Below, piece after piece: positions 9,641 to 17,586 of a stretch of DNA of 64,000 bases. The stretch is from assembly GCA_052139835.1 (NCBI GenBank), contig JBKQVT010000089.1, forward strand, positions 39,034 to 103,033, read 5' to 3'. The position numbers were made by a program, and so were the translations under genes. The stretch comes from JBKQVT01 sp052139835 (lineage in GTDB: Bacteria > Planctomycetota > Planctomycetia > Pirellulales > Thermoguttaceae). The notes below the pieces were generated by a model. That model searched no databases and had not been told where the DNA came from. It saw nothing but the letters and a program-made list of their open reading frames with translations. The number at the start of each line of letters is the position of its first letter. The first letter of the stretch is position 1.

Positions 9641-10753
9641 ATGCACCAGGCCAACGTGAACCACACCGCTGAACTACGCGGCGCGCGGCGATTCAGCCTC
9701 GTGTCTTGGGAGAGGCCGATCGGATGGACCGGCTCGAGTCAATCCTCTTCGGCGCGGCAGCCGTTGGGCGAAGAGGCCCGGCGGAGGATTTTCGCGCAGC
9801 ACCAGAAGGGCGAATCGATCGAGGCTTTGGCCCGGCGGTTTCGCCGGCCGCGGGCGTGCATTGCCCGGCTGGTGAAGACGATGCGGGCGGAGCGGATTGT
9901 GGAATTGCCGCTGGATTTCATCCCCCATCGGCAGTTTCCCCGGATCTTGCGCGCCAAGGCGGAGCAGGAGGTTCTCGGACCGCCGCCGGCCGGAGAGGCG
10001 GCGCCGTTGGTGCGCCCGCCCAAGGGCGTGCCCGCCTACCTCGGCGCCCTCTACGAGATCCCGTTGCTGACGCGGACGCAGGAGGCCCATCTCTTCCGCA
10101 AGATGAACTACTTGAAGTACAAGGCCGCCCGGCTGCGCAAGCTCCTCGATCCCCAGCGGCCGAAGCAGGCCCTGATGGACGAGATCGAGAAGTGCCACGG
10201 CGAGGCCATGGCCACGCGGAACCAGATCATCCGCGCGAACCTGCGGCTGGTGGTGTCGATCGCCAAGCGGTGTCTGGCCGGCCGTGACGCCTTCTTCGAA
10301 TTGGTCAGCGACGGCAACATCTCGCTGTTCCGCGCCGTGGAGAAGTTCGATTTCGCCCGCGGCTACGCCTTCGGCACCTATGCCGCCTGGGCGATCGTCA
10401 ACGGATTCGCCCGCTCGACGCTGACCGATTATCGCCGCCGCGAGCGTTTCCGGACCAATCACGGTGAGACGGTCGTGTCGGCAGTGGACCGCCGCCACGG
10501 CCAGGACGCCCGCGAGGCGGAGCAGTGCCAACGGCCCGCCCAGGTGGCCGTCATCCTCGAGAGCCTCGACCGGCGGGAGCGGGAGATCATCGTGCGACGC
10601 TTCGGGCTGCGCCGCGGCAGCCAGCCGCTGACGCTGGCGGAGATCAGCTCCGAGCTCGGCGTGACCAAGGAACGCATCCGGCAGCTCGAATCGCGTGCCC
10701 TCGACAAGCTGCGGCGGCGGGCGGTGGCGGCCAACATCGAGTGCCCCGCCTGA
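9641..10753 (+). CDS. RNA polymerase sigma-70 family factor
   Basis: A 370-residue sigma factor. Region 2 is clear (LVVSIAKRC...ELVSDGNISLFRAVEKFDFARGY, then FGTYAAWAIVNGFAR) and region 4 ends the protein (LDRREREIIVRRFGL, TLAEISSELGVTKERIRQLE). Region 3 is short or absent and a family-typical insertion precedes region 2. An N-terminal segment (RIFAQHQKGESIEALARRF) resembles a helix-turn-helix seen in planctomycete sigma factors. Start ATG 9641 has AGAGGAG at a good distance. It is an alternative or stress sigma rather than the housekeeping one, judged by its divergent N-terminus. Confidence 0.85.
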   Translation: MHQANVNHTAELRGARRFSLVSWERPIGWTGSSQSSSARQPLGEEARRRIFAQHQKGESIEALARRFRRPRACIARLVKTMRAERIVELPLDFIPHRQFPRILRAKAEQEVLGPPPAGEAAPLVRPPKGVPAYLGALYEIPLLTRTQEAHLFRKMNYLKYKAARLRKLLDPQRPKQALMDEIEKCHGEAMATRNQIIRANLRLVVSIAKRCLAGRDAFFELVSDGNISLFRAVEKFDFARGYAFGTYAAWAIVNGFARSTLTDYRRRERFRTNHGETVVSAVDRRHGQDAREAEQCQRPAQVAVILESLDRREREIIVRRFGLRRGSQPLTLAEISSELGVTKERIRQLESRALDKLRRRAVAANIECPA

Positions 10754-10778
10754 CGATTTGCCGATCTGCCGGCCTGGA

Positions 10779-10807
10779 TTGCTCCTTTCCGTACTTGCTC
10801 GTATAAT
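10779..10807 (+). promoter_or_regulatory. predicted sigma-70 promoter of the small-protein/protease pair
   Basis: TTGCTC (10779-10784), a 17-base spacer and a perfect TATAAT (10802-10807), 46 bases before the ATG at 10854. It makes the two following genes an independent unit from the sigma factor. Confidence 0.65.
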
Positions 10808-10853
10808 AGGGCTTGGCGGCAGAGTTGGCGGCTAGGCAAGACAGGAAGCAAAC

Positions 10854-11105
10854 ATGGCGTCCAAGCAGTCGAGGGAACTGGCGAGCCGGGCAATTACGAT
10901 CTATGAGCAGAAGCTCAAGAGCCGGTTGGAATCCACCAACCCGAACGATTTCGTGGCCATCGAGGCCGAATCCGGTGATTTCTATTTGGGCAAGACCTTG
11001 AGCGAGGCGATCCAGGCCGCCCGCACGGCACATCCCAATCGCCTGCCGTTCGCCCTTCGCGTCGGTCACGAATCCACCGTAGAACTCGGCGCGATGCGCC
11101 CATGA
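10854..11105 (+). CDS. small hypothetical protein paired with an aspartic protease
   Basis: An 83-residue soluble protein. The core reads FVAIEAESGDFYLGKTLSEAIQAARTA and ends FALRVG. This is a pattern I associate with small proteins encoded directly before clan AA (retroviral-type) aspartic proteases. Function unknown; it could be a partner or substrate, or the antidote half of a two-gene module. ATG 10854 follows AGGAAG, and the stop overlaps the next ATG by four bases, so translation is coupled. Confidence 0.7.
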   Translation: MASKQSRELASRAITIYEQKLKSRLESTNPNDFVAIEAESGDFYLGKTLSEAIQAARTAHPNRLPFALRVGHESTVELGAMRP

Positions 11106-11464
11106 ACGGCGAAGTCGACAGCTCAGCGCGAGCACTGATTGTTCTGCGCGTGAGGTCGTCCCCAAACGCCGAGGCAGCCCCGTTGATTGCCTGGGTGGAT
11201 ACAGCTTTCACAGGCGAACTTGTCATTCCCCAACGGACCGTTGAGACGCTCGGATTACAACGGTCGGCCGCAGTGACGGCGGGACTGGCGGATGGAACAC
11301 GCGTCGTGCTGGAGACCTACAGTTGTGTCGTTGAGTGGTTTGGTCGTGAGCGGATTGTTGAGGTCGTTGGAAACGACGGGCAGTTCCCATTGCTCGGCGT
11401 GGGCCTGCTGCACGATCGAAGGCTGGAAATCGATTATCGTTCGCGGACGCTATCAATCGAGTGA
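11102..11464 (+). CDS. clan AA (retroviral-like) aspartic protease
   Basis: A 120-residue protein the size of a single retropepsin-like domain, which would be active as a dimer. The catalytic motif is DTAFTG (residues 32-37); the usual form is DTGFTG, so Gly is replaced by Ala next to the catalytic Asp. A flap region and the late hydrophobic-Gly motif (FPLLGVGLL) are present. Overlaps the upstream small gene by ATGA. Probably a cytoplasmic processing protease of unknown target. Confidence 0.8.
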   Translation: MNGEVDSSARALIVLRVRSSPNAEAAPLIAWVDTAFTGELVIPQRTVETLGLQRSAAVTAGLADGTRVVLETYSCVVEWFGRERIVEVVGNDGQFPLLGVGLLHDRRLEIDYRSRTLSIE

Positions 11465-11697
11465 CGACTGCCTCCAATAACGGTCTTTTTCGATGGTGGG
11501 ACGTCGTCGCGTCGCGTTTAGTCACGGGTGCCGCCGGCTGGAAACAGCAAATCCTCGACGTGTGGCTGGAACCGGGAGAAGCACCGCGGAACGCCCGTCG
11601 CCTCCATTTGCGGAGCAACCACCTCGCAATCATAATAGAAGGTCGCACTGCCGTTGCGGTCAGGGCGCGTTTCCTCCCGAAAATCCCAGGTGGTCCC

Positions 11698-12708
11698 ATG
11701 TTCGTTCCGTGGAAAACTCTCCCGTCGGCCAGCCGGCGTTGGTCCTTGCCGGCCGGGTTGCTGCTGATGACCGTCGGGCTGCTGCGGCCCGCCGCGGCCC
11801 AGGTCGAGAAACCCGCCGGCACGAGCGAAAACCGCAACCGCGGCACCGTGCAGATCGTGTTCTCCGGCGACGTCATGCTGGACGCCGGCCCAGGCCACGC
11901 AATCGCCCATGGAGAAGACCCCTTCGCCGAGCTGGCCCCCATTCTACAAGGCGCGGATATCGCCGTCTGCAACCTGGAGTGCGTGGTTGCCCGGCATGGC
12001 TACGGCACGCACGTCCTGAAACCGTACACGTTCAAGGCCAGGCCGGAATGTATCCCCGTGCTGGCGCGATACTTCTCCGCGGTCGGCGTGGCCAACAACC
12101 ATTCCGGCGATTACGGCCCGGACGGCCTGTTGGAGGAGCTGACGCAGTTGGAGAAAGGGCGCCTGCCCTATTTCGGCGGCGGCCGCGATCGCAAGGAGGC
12201 CTACCGGCCGTTGATCTTGGAGCGCAACGGCCGGCGGGTGGCGCTGTTGGGCTACGACGGCTTTCCACCACGGTCTTTTGAAGCCGGCGATCATCGCCCC
12301 GGCGTCGCCTGGCTCACGCCCGAGGCCGCGGTCGCCGGCATCAAGGCGGCGCGGGCCGAGTTTCACGCCGACCTGGTGATCCCCATGCTGCACTGGGGCC
12401 GCGAGATCCATGCGGCGCCCGAGCAGTCGCAGAGAACCCTCGCCCACAGCTTGATCGACGCCGGCGCCGACGCGGTCATCGGCGCCCATCCCCACGTTAC
12501 GCAAACCGTCGACGTCTATAAAGGGCGGCCGATCATTTACAGCCTGGGCAACCTGGTGTTCGACTATTACCCCGCCGATCCGCTGCTCTGGACGGGCTGG
12601 GTCGTGCGCCTCAGCTTCTCGAAGTCCGGGTTTTCCGACCTCGAGACGTTCGTCGTGGAAATCGACCGCACGGGCATTCCCCACCTGACGCCGAAGACAA
12701 CGAAGTAG
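11698..12708 (+). CDS. secreted CapA/PgsA-like metallophosphatase
   Basis: A 336-residue protein with a signal peptide (LLLMTVGLLRPAAAQ). The PGA_cap fold is shown by IVFSGDVMLD, CNLECVV, VANNHSGDYG, HWGREIH, and GAHPHVTQ with IIYSLGNLVFDY. Family members support poly-gamma-glutamate or other capsule synthesis, or act as uncharacterised phosphatases. ATG 11698 is chosen because it starts the signal peptide and has AGGTGG upstream; the open frame continues back over 233 bases without family sequence. It converges with the candidate selenoprotein gene, whose extended end (12725) lies 16 bases away. Confidence 0.85.
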   Translation: MFVPWKTLPSASRRWSLPAGLLLMTVGLLRPAAAQVEKPAGTSENRNRGTVQIVFSGDVMLDAGPGHAIAHGEDPFAELAPILQGADIAVCNLECVVARHGYGTHVLKPYTFKARPECIPVLARYFSAVGVANNHSGDYGPDGLLEELTQLEKGRLPYFGGGRDRKEAYRPLILERNGRRVALLGYDGFPPRSFEAGDHRPGVAWLTPEAAVAGIKAARAEFHADLVIPMLHWGREIHAAPEQSQRTLAHSLIDAGADAVIGAHPHVTQTVDVYKGRPIIYSLGNLVFDYYPADPLLWTGWVVRLSFSKSGFSDLETFVVEIDRTGIPHLTPKTTK

Positions 12709-12724
12709 GGTGGCGCCCGGCAAT

Positions 12725-14374
12725 CTACTCCTTTTCGGACGTGTCGTTCTCAGTCGTGAGCTGCGTCTTGCGGAGGATCGTCGGTTGCGCGTCGTCTACC
12801 GCAAACGGCCCGGCACTGAGCTTCACGCGCACTTCATATCGGTCGGCCAACACCGCGGGTACCCGCCACGGGTACTGACAGGTGAAACCTCACCCATACT
12901 CGAAGTTGCCCTGGGCGACCACTTTGTCTTTCGCTCCGGTGATCGTGACCTTGGGCTTATCGGGGCGACGCCCATTGAGCACCAGGTTCGAGACCACCTC
13001 GCCCTCGGCGCCGATGATCGCCAGGCCGAGGTAGGCCGTTTCGTTGGCCAAGGTGACCGTGACGCGGGGTTTGTAGGGCGGACCGAACCCCAACGTCGTC
13101 GTCTTTCCCGCCTCCACCCGCAGAGGCTTGCCCTCCTTGGTGCCCTGGGCGGAAACCGTGCACACCCCGGCCGGCCCATACATGGGTTCGGGATTGCCAA
13201 ACAGTGTGGACAGGAGGGCCTTTGCCAGGGCGTCGGCCAGCGACGGGCCGCCGGACTTGGTCGCCTTCTGCTTGCTCGGCTCCTTCCAGTCCCTGACGGT
13301 GACGGTGTACGACAGCAGCCGCCACCGGCCGGCCGGGATTTCGACCGGCCGCGACTTCTCCAAGGTCAACGAAACGACGCCCACGTCGCCGCCCAACTCC
13401 ACCGTGCAGGGGGCTTGGGGACTGGTGACCTTTCCCATCGGCAGCGCGGAAGGCCCGCAGGTCAACTCGTCGCCGCTGGGCGAGACCTTCAGCTCGTACG
13501 CTTTGCCGCCCAGCGTGTTTACCTTGCAAAGCGGGATGCGGGTCGGGCTGGCCGCCGCCGGGGCCCGCGACGCGCCGGCCGGAACTTGGGCGTCCTCGAT
13601 CCACAGCACGTCGCCGGGGGTCGCATAAATCCGCCCCTCGCTGTCGCGGACGTTTTCCGTGTAGGAAGTCACGTCGTCGAAGCGCCCGTTGCTGTTGGCG
13701 TCCAGCACGATCACCTTCCACTTCTTCCCCTCCAGCACCACCTCGCCCCGGCGGTAGACGGCCGAAGTCAGCGAGGCAACCACCGTCCAGTGCGGCGCGC
13801 TTCCATAGGCCACGACTTGGAAGAAAAACGAGTAGTCGAGCTTCTTTCCCCCCAGGTCGACCGCCAAGTCCACGCGGGGAAACATGGTCTGCGCATATCC
13901 CGCGGCAATGCCCCGCGGCCCGGCCGGCGTCTCGGCGTCGATGGGCTTGGCGTCGGCCAGGTCGCCGTCGCCGTGCAGATCGAAGTAGAGGCGATCGTAG
14001 CCCTTCGACTTCTTGCCTTTCTGGTCCAGGACGAAGCCGTACTCCTTGGAGCCCAGCTTCGCCAGGCCGCGCAAGGGATGCTCGGCCACGTACTTCTTCG
14101 GCTCCTTCTTCACGAGGTCCTTGAAATGCGCGGAGGCGTCGTTGCCAAAATCGCTGGTCGCGACGAATGCCGGGGAGTCCCCCGCGTTCGGCCAAAGGAG
14201 ACGCTGCGGGTTAACCTGGTAGTAGCGGAAGTCGGCGGGCATCACGCCGGCGCGCATCGGCTCCAGCCGCACCAACTCCAGTTTGCAATGCTGGGGCGGT
14301 TCCGCGCAGGCCTGCGGGGCCAGCGCCGCGGCCCCTACGGCCGCCACGCCAAAGAGCAGGGACAAGCGATTCAT
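12725..14374 (-). CDS. candidate selenoprotein: secreted protein with Sec-x3-Cys near the C-terminus
   Basis: Read conventionally this gene stops at TGA 12890-12892 and gives a 494-residue exported protein (signal peptide in MNRLSLLFGVAAVGAAALA). Reading TGA as selenocysteine (residue 495) adds 54 codons to TAG at 12725-12727, for 549 residues. The junction is NFEYG-U-GFTCQYPWRVP, giving Sec495 and Cys499. The extension has codon use like the rest of the gene, no internal stop, and an Ig-like strand pattern (YEVRVKLSAGPFAVDDAQ). A hairpin at SECIS distance follows the TGA. The gene ends the minus-strand island with selD and tRNA-Sec, and selA-selB lie about 8 kb away. The body has Ca-site-like runs (DLHGDGDLADA, DANSNGRFDD). 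Function unknown. ATG 14374 has AGGTG upstream. Confidence 0.72.
12859..12875 (-). promoter_or_regulatory. candidate bacterial SECIS hairpin
   Basis: Fourteen bases after TGA 12892-12890, the message forms GTACCCG-TGG-CGGGTAC, a perfect 7-bp stem with a 3-base loop. The loop begins 22 bases after the TGA and has G in its second position. Both fit what is known of bacterial SECIS elements: loop 16-37 bases from UGA, and a G in the first two loop bases. Inferred role: binding the C-terminal winged-helix domains of SelB. Confidence 0.65.
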
Positions 14375-14401
14375 CGTGGCACCTGGGAAATCGGGGTTTT
14401 T

Positions 14402-14417
14402 TGCCACGCGCGTGGCA
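14402..14417. promoter_or_regulatory. 16-bp perfect palindrome in the selenoprotein leader
   Basis: TGCCACGCGCGTGGCA is a perfect 16-bp palindrome lying between the predicted -10 box (14453-14458) and the ATG at 14374. Its position downstream of the start of transcription would suit an operator. The binding protein is unknown. Confidence 0.45.
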
Positions 14418-14452
14418 GGGCCTCTGCCGGAAAATTCCCGTCCATGGCCGGT

Positions 14453-14481
14453 ATTGTAGCACGTCCCGCCGGGCATGTCCA
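14453..14481 (-). promoter_or_regulatory. predicted promoter of the candidate selenoprotein
   Basis: On the minus strand TGGACA (14481-14476), 17-base spacer, TACAAT (14458-14453), each one base off consensus. It lies between the polyferredoxin stop and the selenoprotein ATG, so the gene can be expressed on its own. Confidence 0.6.
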
Positions 14482-14497
14482 ACCAGGCGCCGCGGCC

Positions 14498-15349
14498 CTA
14501 CGGCGGCGTAATCTGGATGATGGGCTTGTCCCGCTCTTGAAACACCGTGCCCACGGAGAGGGCCCGGCAGTTGGCACATTCCAGGCAGCGGATGCAGCGG
14601 AGATCGCTCCCCCGCCGCTCGGAAGGCCCGTGGTATTTGCACAGGTCGCGGCACAAGTCGCAGTCGTTGCAGCGGGCCGGCTGAAAGCGCAGGAACATCA
14701 GCGAGAAGTAATTACAGACGCTGAAGAAGGCCCCCAGCGGGCACAACAGCGTACACCAAGGTCGCCACATAAACAGCGACGCCGCAATAAATGCGATCAG
14801 GATGGCCGCCTTGGTCCAACTCAGCCAGACGATGCCGTGGCCGGCCATCGACTGTTGCACGCTATAGGGGACCGATGCCTCCAGGGCCCCGGCCGGGCAG
14901 AGCCGGCAAACGAAAAACCAGGACCCCTCGCCGAAGAAGTAGGGCAGCAGCAGCACCAGCCCCAAGAGGACGGCATAGCGCGTCCATCCCAGGAATGCGG
15001 GGAGGCGGAACTTGGGCAGTGGAATTTTTCCCAGCAGGTCCTGGAGCAGCCCGAACGGACAGGCCCAGCCGCACACCAGGCTGCCGAAGATCGCCCCGAC
15101 CACCAGCAGCGTCCCCACCGCCAGCAGCGGGATTGCGTGCAGCGCGCTATAATTGGCCAAAATGCCGATCGGACAGGAAAGGGTGGCCAGCGGGCAGGAA
15201 TAGCAGTGGAACACCGGCGCGCAGAGGCCGTGCCATTGCAGCGGCAGCGGCTCCAGCCATGCCAGCAGGAACCCCAACTGGACCCAGATCCGCCAGCGGG
15301 CCAGCCGCCACGCCTTCCGCCCCAGGTTGTTCTTGATCATGGACACCAT
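14498..15349 (-). CDS. NapH/CcoG-like membrane polyferredoxin
   Basis: A 283-residue membrane protein with about five hydrophobic segments and many cysteines. Early cysteines lie in CAPVFHCYSCPLATLSCPIG. Membrane-flanking CGWACPFG and CTLLCPLGAF are the paired CxxxCP signatures of the NapH/RdxA/CcoG group, and CRLCPAG lies between them. The C-terminal domain holds two [4Fe-4S] motifs (CNDCDLCRDLCKYH and CIRCLECANC). It should pass electrons from the membrane pool or a reductant to an outer or inner acceptor. It lies between the small membrane protein and the candidate selenoprotein, so it could supply electrons to one of these. Start ATG 15349 sits in a palindromic stretch. Confidence 0.85.
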   Translation of the reverse strand: MVSMIKNNLGRKAWRLARWRIWVQLGFLLAWLEPLPLQWHGLCAPVFHCYSCPLATLSCPIGILANYSALHAIPLLAVGTLLVVGAIFGSLVCGWACPFGLLQDLLGKIPLPKFRLPAFLGWTRYAVLLGLVLLLPYFFGEGSWFFVCRLCPAGALEASVPYSVQQSMAGHGIVWLSWTKAAILIAFIAASLFMWRPWCTLLCPLGAFFSVCNYFSLMFLRFQPARCNDCDLCRDLCKYHGPSERRGSDLRCIRCLECANCRALSVGTVFQERDKPIIQITPP

Positions 15350-15353
15350 GACC
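15335..15353 (-). promoter_or_regulatory. possible second SECIS-like hairpin
   Basis: Fourteen bases past TGA 15370-15368 the minus strand reads GGTCATGG-TGT-CCATGATC: 8 pairs (one G-U) closing a 3-base loop. Spacing and loop size nearly equal those behind the candidate Sec codon at 12890. It overlaps the ATG region of the polyferredoxin gene, so it may instead be a translation-control hairpin or chance. Confidence 0.35.
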
Positions 15354-15367
15354 TGCGGTTAGTTCAC

Positions 15368-15784
15368 TCAGGTGGGGCAAAAGTCGCGTCCCGCCTTGGC
15401 GGCGGCGCGGAAGATCTCGCCACCCTTGCGGCGCTCCAGCCGGCCCACCGTCACATCGCGGTTGACCGACAGTTCGGTTTCCTGGCTGATGACCGTGACC
15501 GTCTTGAATCGTTTGACGATCTTCGGCGGCGGGGGCGGCGGGGCCAGCATCCCCGGGACCAGCGACGACAGGTCCGGCCCGGTCGGCACGAGGACCGAAT
15601 ACGATTGCTCGCGGGTCGACGTCACCGCGATCCGGTGCCGCCACAGGCCGTAGACAACCGCCCAGCTTCCCAGGGCGAACACCGCCAACGGCGCCACGCG
15701 AAAGCCGAAGAGCGACCATTGCGTGGGCGGCACGCGGCGGCCGGAATCGTGGGTGCGTGAGGGCTTCTGCGGCACGCTGATCAT
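15368..15784 (-). CDS. small single-pass membrane protein, possible CxxU terminus
   Basis: A 138-residue protein with one membrane segment (about residues 27-45, VAPLAVFALGSWAVVYGLW), a proline-rich external linker (PPPPPP) and a charged C-terminal part ending GRDFCPT. No family recognised. The stop is TGA (15368-15370); reading it as selenocysteine gives CPTU-V-N and then TAA at 15359-15361, a CxxU redox motif at the C-terminus. The ATG lies only 14 bases after the 3' end of tRNA-Sec with no ribosome site (TTG 15796 is an alternative), so it is probably on the same transcript as the tRNA. The polyferredoxin follows 18 bases later. Confidence 0.6.
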   Translation of the reverse strand: MISVPQKPSRTHDSGRRVPPTQWSLFGFRVAPLAVFALGSWAVVYGLWRHRIAVTSTREQSYSVLVPTGPDLSSLVPGMLAPPPPPPKIVKRFKTVTVISQETELSVNRDVTVGRLERRKGGEIFRAAAKAGRDFCPT

Positions 15785-15798
15785 CCGAGGTGGCAAAA

Positions 15799-15894
15799 TG
15801 GCGGAGGTGAATGGGAATCGAACCCACCCAGGACCCTTGCGGGCCCCTCGCTGGTTTTGAAGACCAGGGGCGCCACCAGGCGCCAGTCACCTCC
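15799..15894 (-). tRNA. selC: tRNA-Sec (anticodon UCA)
   Basis: A 96-nt tRNA with the special selenocysteine architecture. The 8-bp acceptor stem (GGAGGUGA with UCACCUCC), discriminator G and encoded CCA are all present. The anticodon UCA (15858-15860) sits in a CCUGGUC UUCAAAA CCAG arm. It has a long variable arm (GGGGCCC GCAA GGGUCC region) and a T-arm with GGUUCGAUUCCC. It is read by SelB at in-frame UGA. It lies between selD and the small membrane protein on the same strand. The anticodon and arm layout leave little room for another identity. Confidence 0.95.
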
Positions 15895-15909
15895 GCGGGA
15901 CTCCACTCC

Positions 15910-15938
15910 AGTCTAAACGCCAGGCGGCGAAAACTCAA
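15910..15938 (-). promoter_or_regulatory. possible promoter for tRNA-Sec
   Basis: TTGAGT (15938-15933), 17-base spacer, TAGACT (15915-15910), 15 bases before the tRNA 5' end. Four of six matches in each box, so this is only plausible; readthrough from selD is the alternative. Confidence 0.4.
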
Positions 15939-15947
15939 GCCGGCCGG

Positions 15948-17510
15948 CTACGCTTTCTTCGTCTCGTTGTAAAACATCATCGCCGGCGAGCCGCCAAAGG
16001 CCACGCCCATCCAGGCCGCCTCGTCGATCTCCTCGGCCGTAAAACCCTCCTCCCGCGCCTTGCCGACGTGATGTTTCACGCACGGGCCGCAGCGGGCCAA
16101 CACGGAAAGGGCGATGGCCATGGCCCGCTTCGTCCGCGCGTCGAGCCGGCCCGGGGCGTTGGCCACCGCGAGAAATGCCTGGAACTTTTCCGGAATCTCC
16201 TCGCTGCCGCCGGCCGTGACCGCCTGATGTTCGCCATGTTCACGATCGCAACATCCCATGGGATGGTCCTCCTGGAAATGAAATGGTTGAGACGCCGCCG
16301 CCGCTTGCCGACCGCCTTGGGCGCCGCGGACGACGATCCGCCCGCTGCCTGGGGCCGTGACGCGGCCGATTACGGCGGCACGGGCGATCCCTTCGGCATG
16401 CAATCGCGTGACGAAGCCGGCTGCGGCCGCTTCCGGCACCGCGATGAGGAGTCCGCCCGAGGTCTGGGCGTCGAAGAGCACTTCGATCTGCTCGGGAGTG
16501 GCGCCTTCGACGGCGGCCAGGGCGTCGGCGGACGATTCCTTGTTTCGCTCCACTGCGCCGGGGAGCACTCCCGCGGCTGCCAACTCCAGCACGCCCGGCA
16601 GCAGCGGCAGGTCGGCGGCGGCCAGTTCGATGTCCACCCGGCTGGCCGCGGCCATCGACTTCAGATGGCCCAGCAGGCCGAAGCCGGTGACGTCGGTGCA
16701 GGCGTGGGCGTCGAATTGGCCCATCAACTCGGCGGCCCGGCGATTCAAGGCGGCCATGGAGCGGGCCGCGGCGGCCAGGGCCTCCGGTCCGGCGCGGCCG
16801 ATCTGGCCGGCAAACACCAGGATCCCCGTGCCCAGCGGCTTGGTCAACACGAGCCGGTCGCCTGGCTGTGCGGCGGCGTTGGTGGCGATCCGCCGCGGAT
16901 CGACCACGCCCGTGACCGCGAAGCCCGCCTTGATCTCGTCGTCCTGGATGCTATGCCCGCCGATGACCGCCACGCCGGCCTCGGCCATCTTGTCCAGGCC
17001 GCCGCGGAGGATCTCGCGAAGGATCTCCTCGGGGAGTTTCCGCGCGGGAAACCCGACGATCGAGAGCGCCGTCAGCGGCCGCCCGCCCATCGCATAAACG
17101 TCGCTCAGCGAATTGGCCGCCGCGATCTGGCCGAACACGTAGGGATCATCGACCGGGGGCGAGAAGACGTCGACCGTCTGCACCAGGGCCGTCTGCTCAT
17201 CGAGCAGGTAGACGCCGGCGTCGTCGCCGGCCGGCATCCCCACCAGCACGCGGGGATCAGCGCAGCAGGGGAGCCCGGCCAGCACGCGCTGCAAGGTGGC
17301 CTGGTCGATTTTCGAGCCGCAGCCGGCATTGCGCACCATTTCGGTCAAGCGGACCGGCCCGGCGGGGGCGGCATACGGTTCGCCGGCGCAAGGACAGATG
17401 TCCTCGCGGCGGAAGATTTCGCAGGGGCAGGGCGTTTTCGGATCGCAGATGCAATGTCCCAACTGCATCGAGCGTTGCATCACACGGCGGCGTTTTTCCA
17501 GGTCCTTCAC
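15948..17510 (-). CDS. selD: selenide, water dikinase SelD with Cys-rich N-terminus and fused CMD domain
   Basis: SelD makes selenophosphate from selenide and ATP for tRNA-Sec charging. In this 520-residue form, residues 1-50 hold six cysteines (C20, C22, C28, C30, C39, C41), perhaps a metal or selenium site. The SelD core (about 51-400) has C64 and K67 in the catalytic loop GCGSK, so it is a Cys rather than Sec version. It also has GDDAGVY, SDVYAMGGRPL and ACTDVTGFGLLGH. Residues 418-520 are a carboxymuconolactone-decarboxylase/AhpD-like domain with CGPC (474-477) and two His. An internal ATG at 16259 has GGAGGACC before it, so the CMD domain can also be made alone. GTG start at 17510. It lies 76 bases after the activase gene. 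Confidence 0.9.
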   Translation of the reverse strand: MKDLEKRRRVMQRSMQLGHCICDPKTPCPCEIFRREDICPCAGEPYAAPAGPVRLTEMVRNAGCGSKIDQATLQRVLAGLPCCADPRVLVGMPAGDDAGVYLLDEQTALVQTVDVFSPPVDDPYVFGQIAAANSLSDVYAMGGRPLTALSIVGFPARKLPEEILREILRGGLDKMAEAGVAVIGGHSIQDDEIKAGFAVTGVVDPRRIATNAAAQPGDRLVLTKPLGTGILVFAGQIGRAGPEALAAAARSMAALNRRAAELMGQFDAHACTDVTGFGLLGHLKSMAAASRVDIELAAADLPLLPGVLELAAAGVLPGAVERNKESSADALAAVEGATPEQIEVLFDAQTSGGLLIAVPEAAAAGFVTRLHAEGIARAAVIGRVTAPGSGRIVVRGAQGGRQAAAASQPFHFQEDHPMGCCDREHGEHQAVTAGGSEEIPEKFQAFLAVANAPGRLDARTKRAMAIALSVLARCGPCVKHHVGKAREEGFTAEEIDEAAWMGVAFGGSPAMMFYNETKKA

Positions 17511-17586
17511 GGCAATCGGTTCCCCACTTCATCCCGCTCCACTTCATCTTACGTTGTGCACCACCATGGTGCAACGTCCGGGCGAC

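Noticed and set aside
12710..15760. Very long open frame on the plus strand opposite the candidate selenoprotein and polyferredoxin.
   Set aside because: It is a GC-rich mirror of the real minus-strand genes, with no family sequence, no ribosome site and Arg/Gly/Ala-heavy composition.
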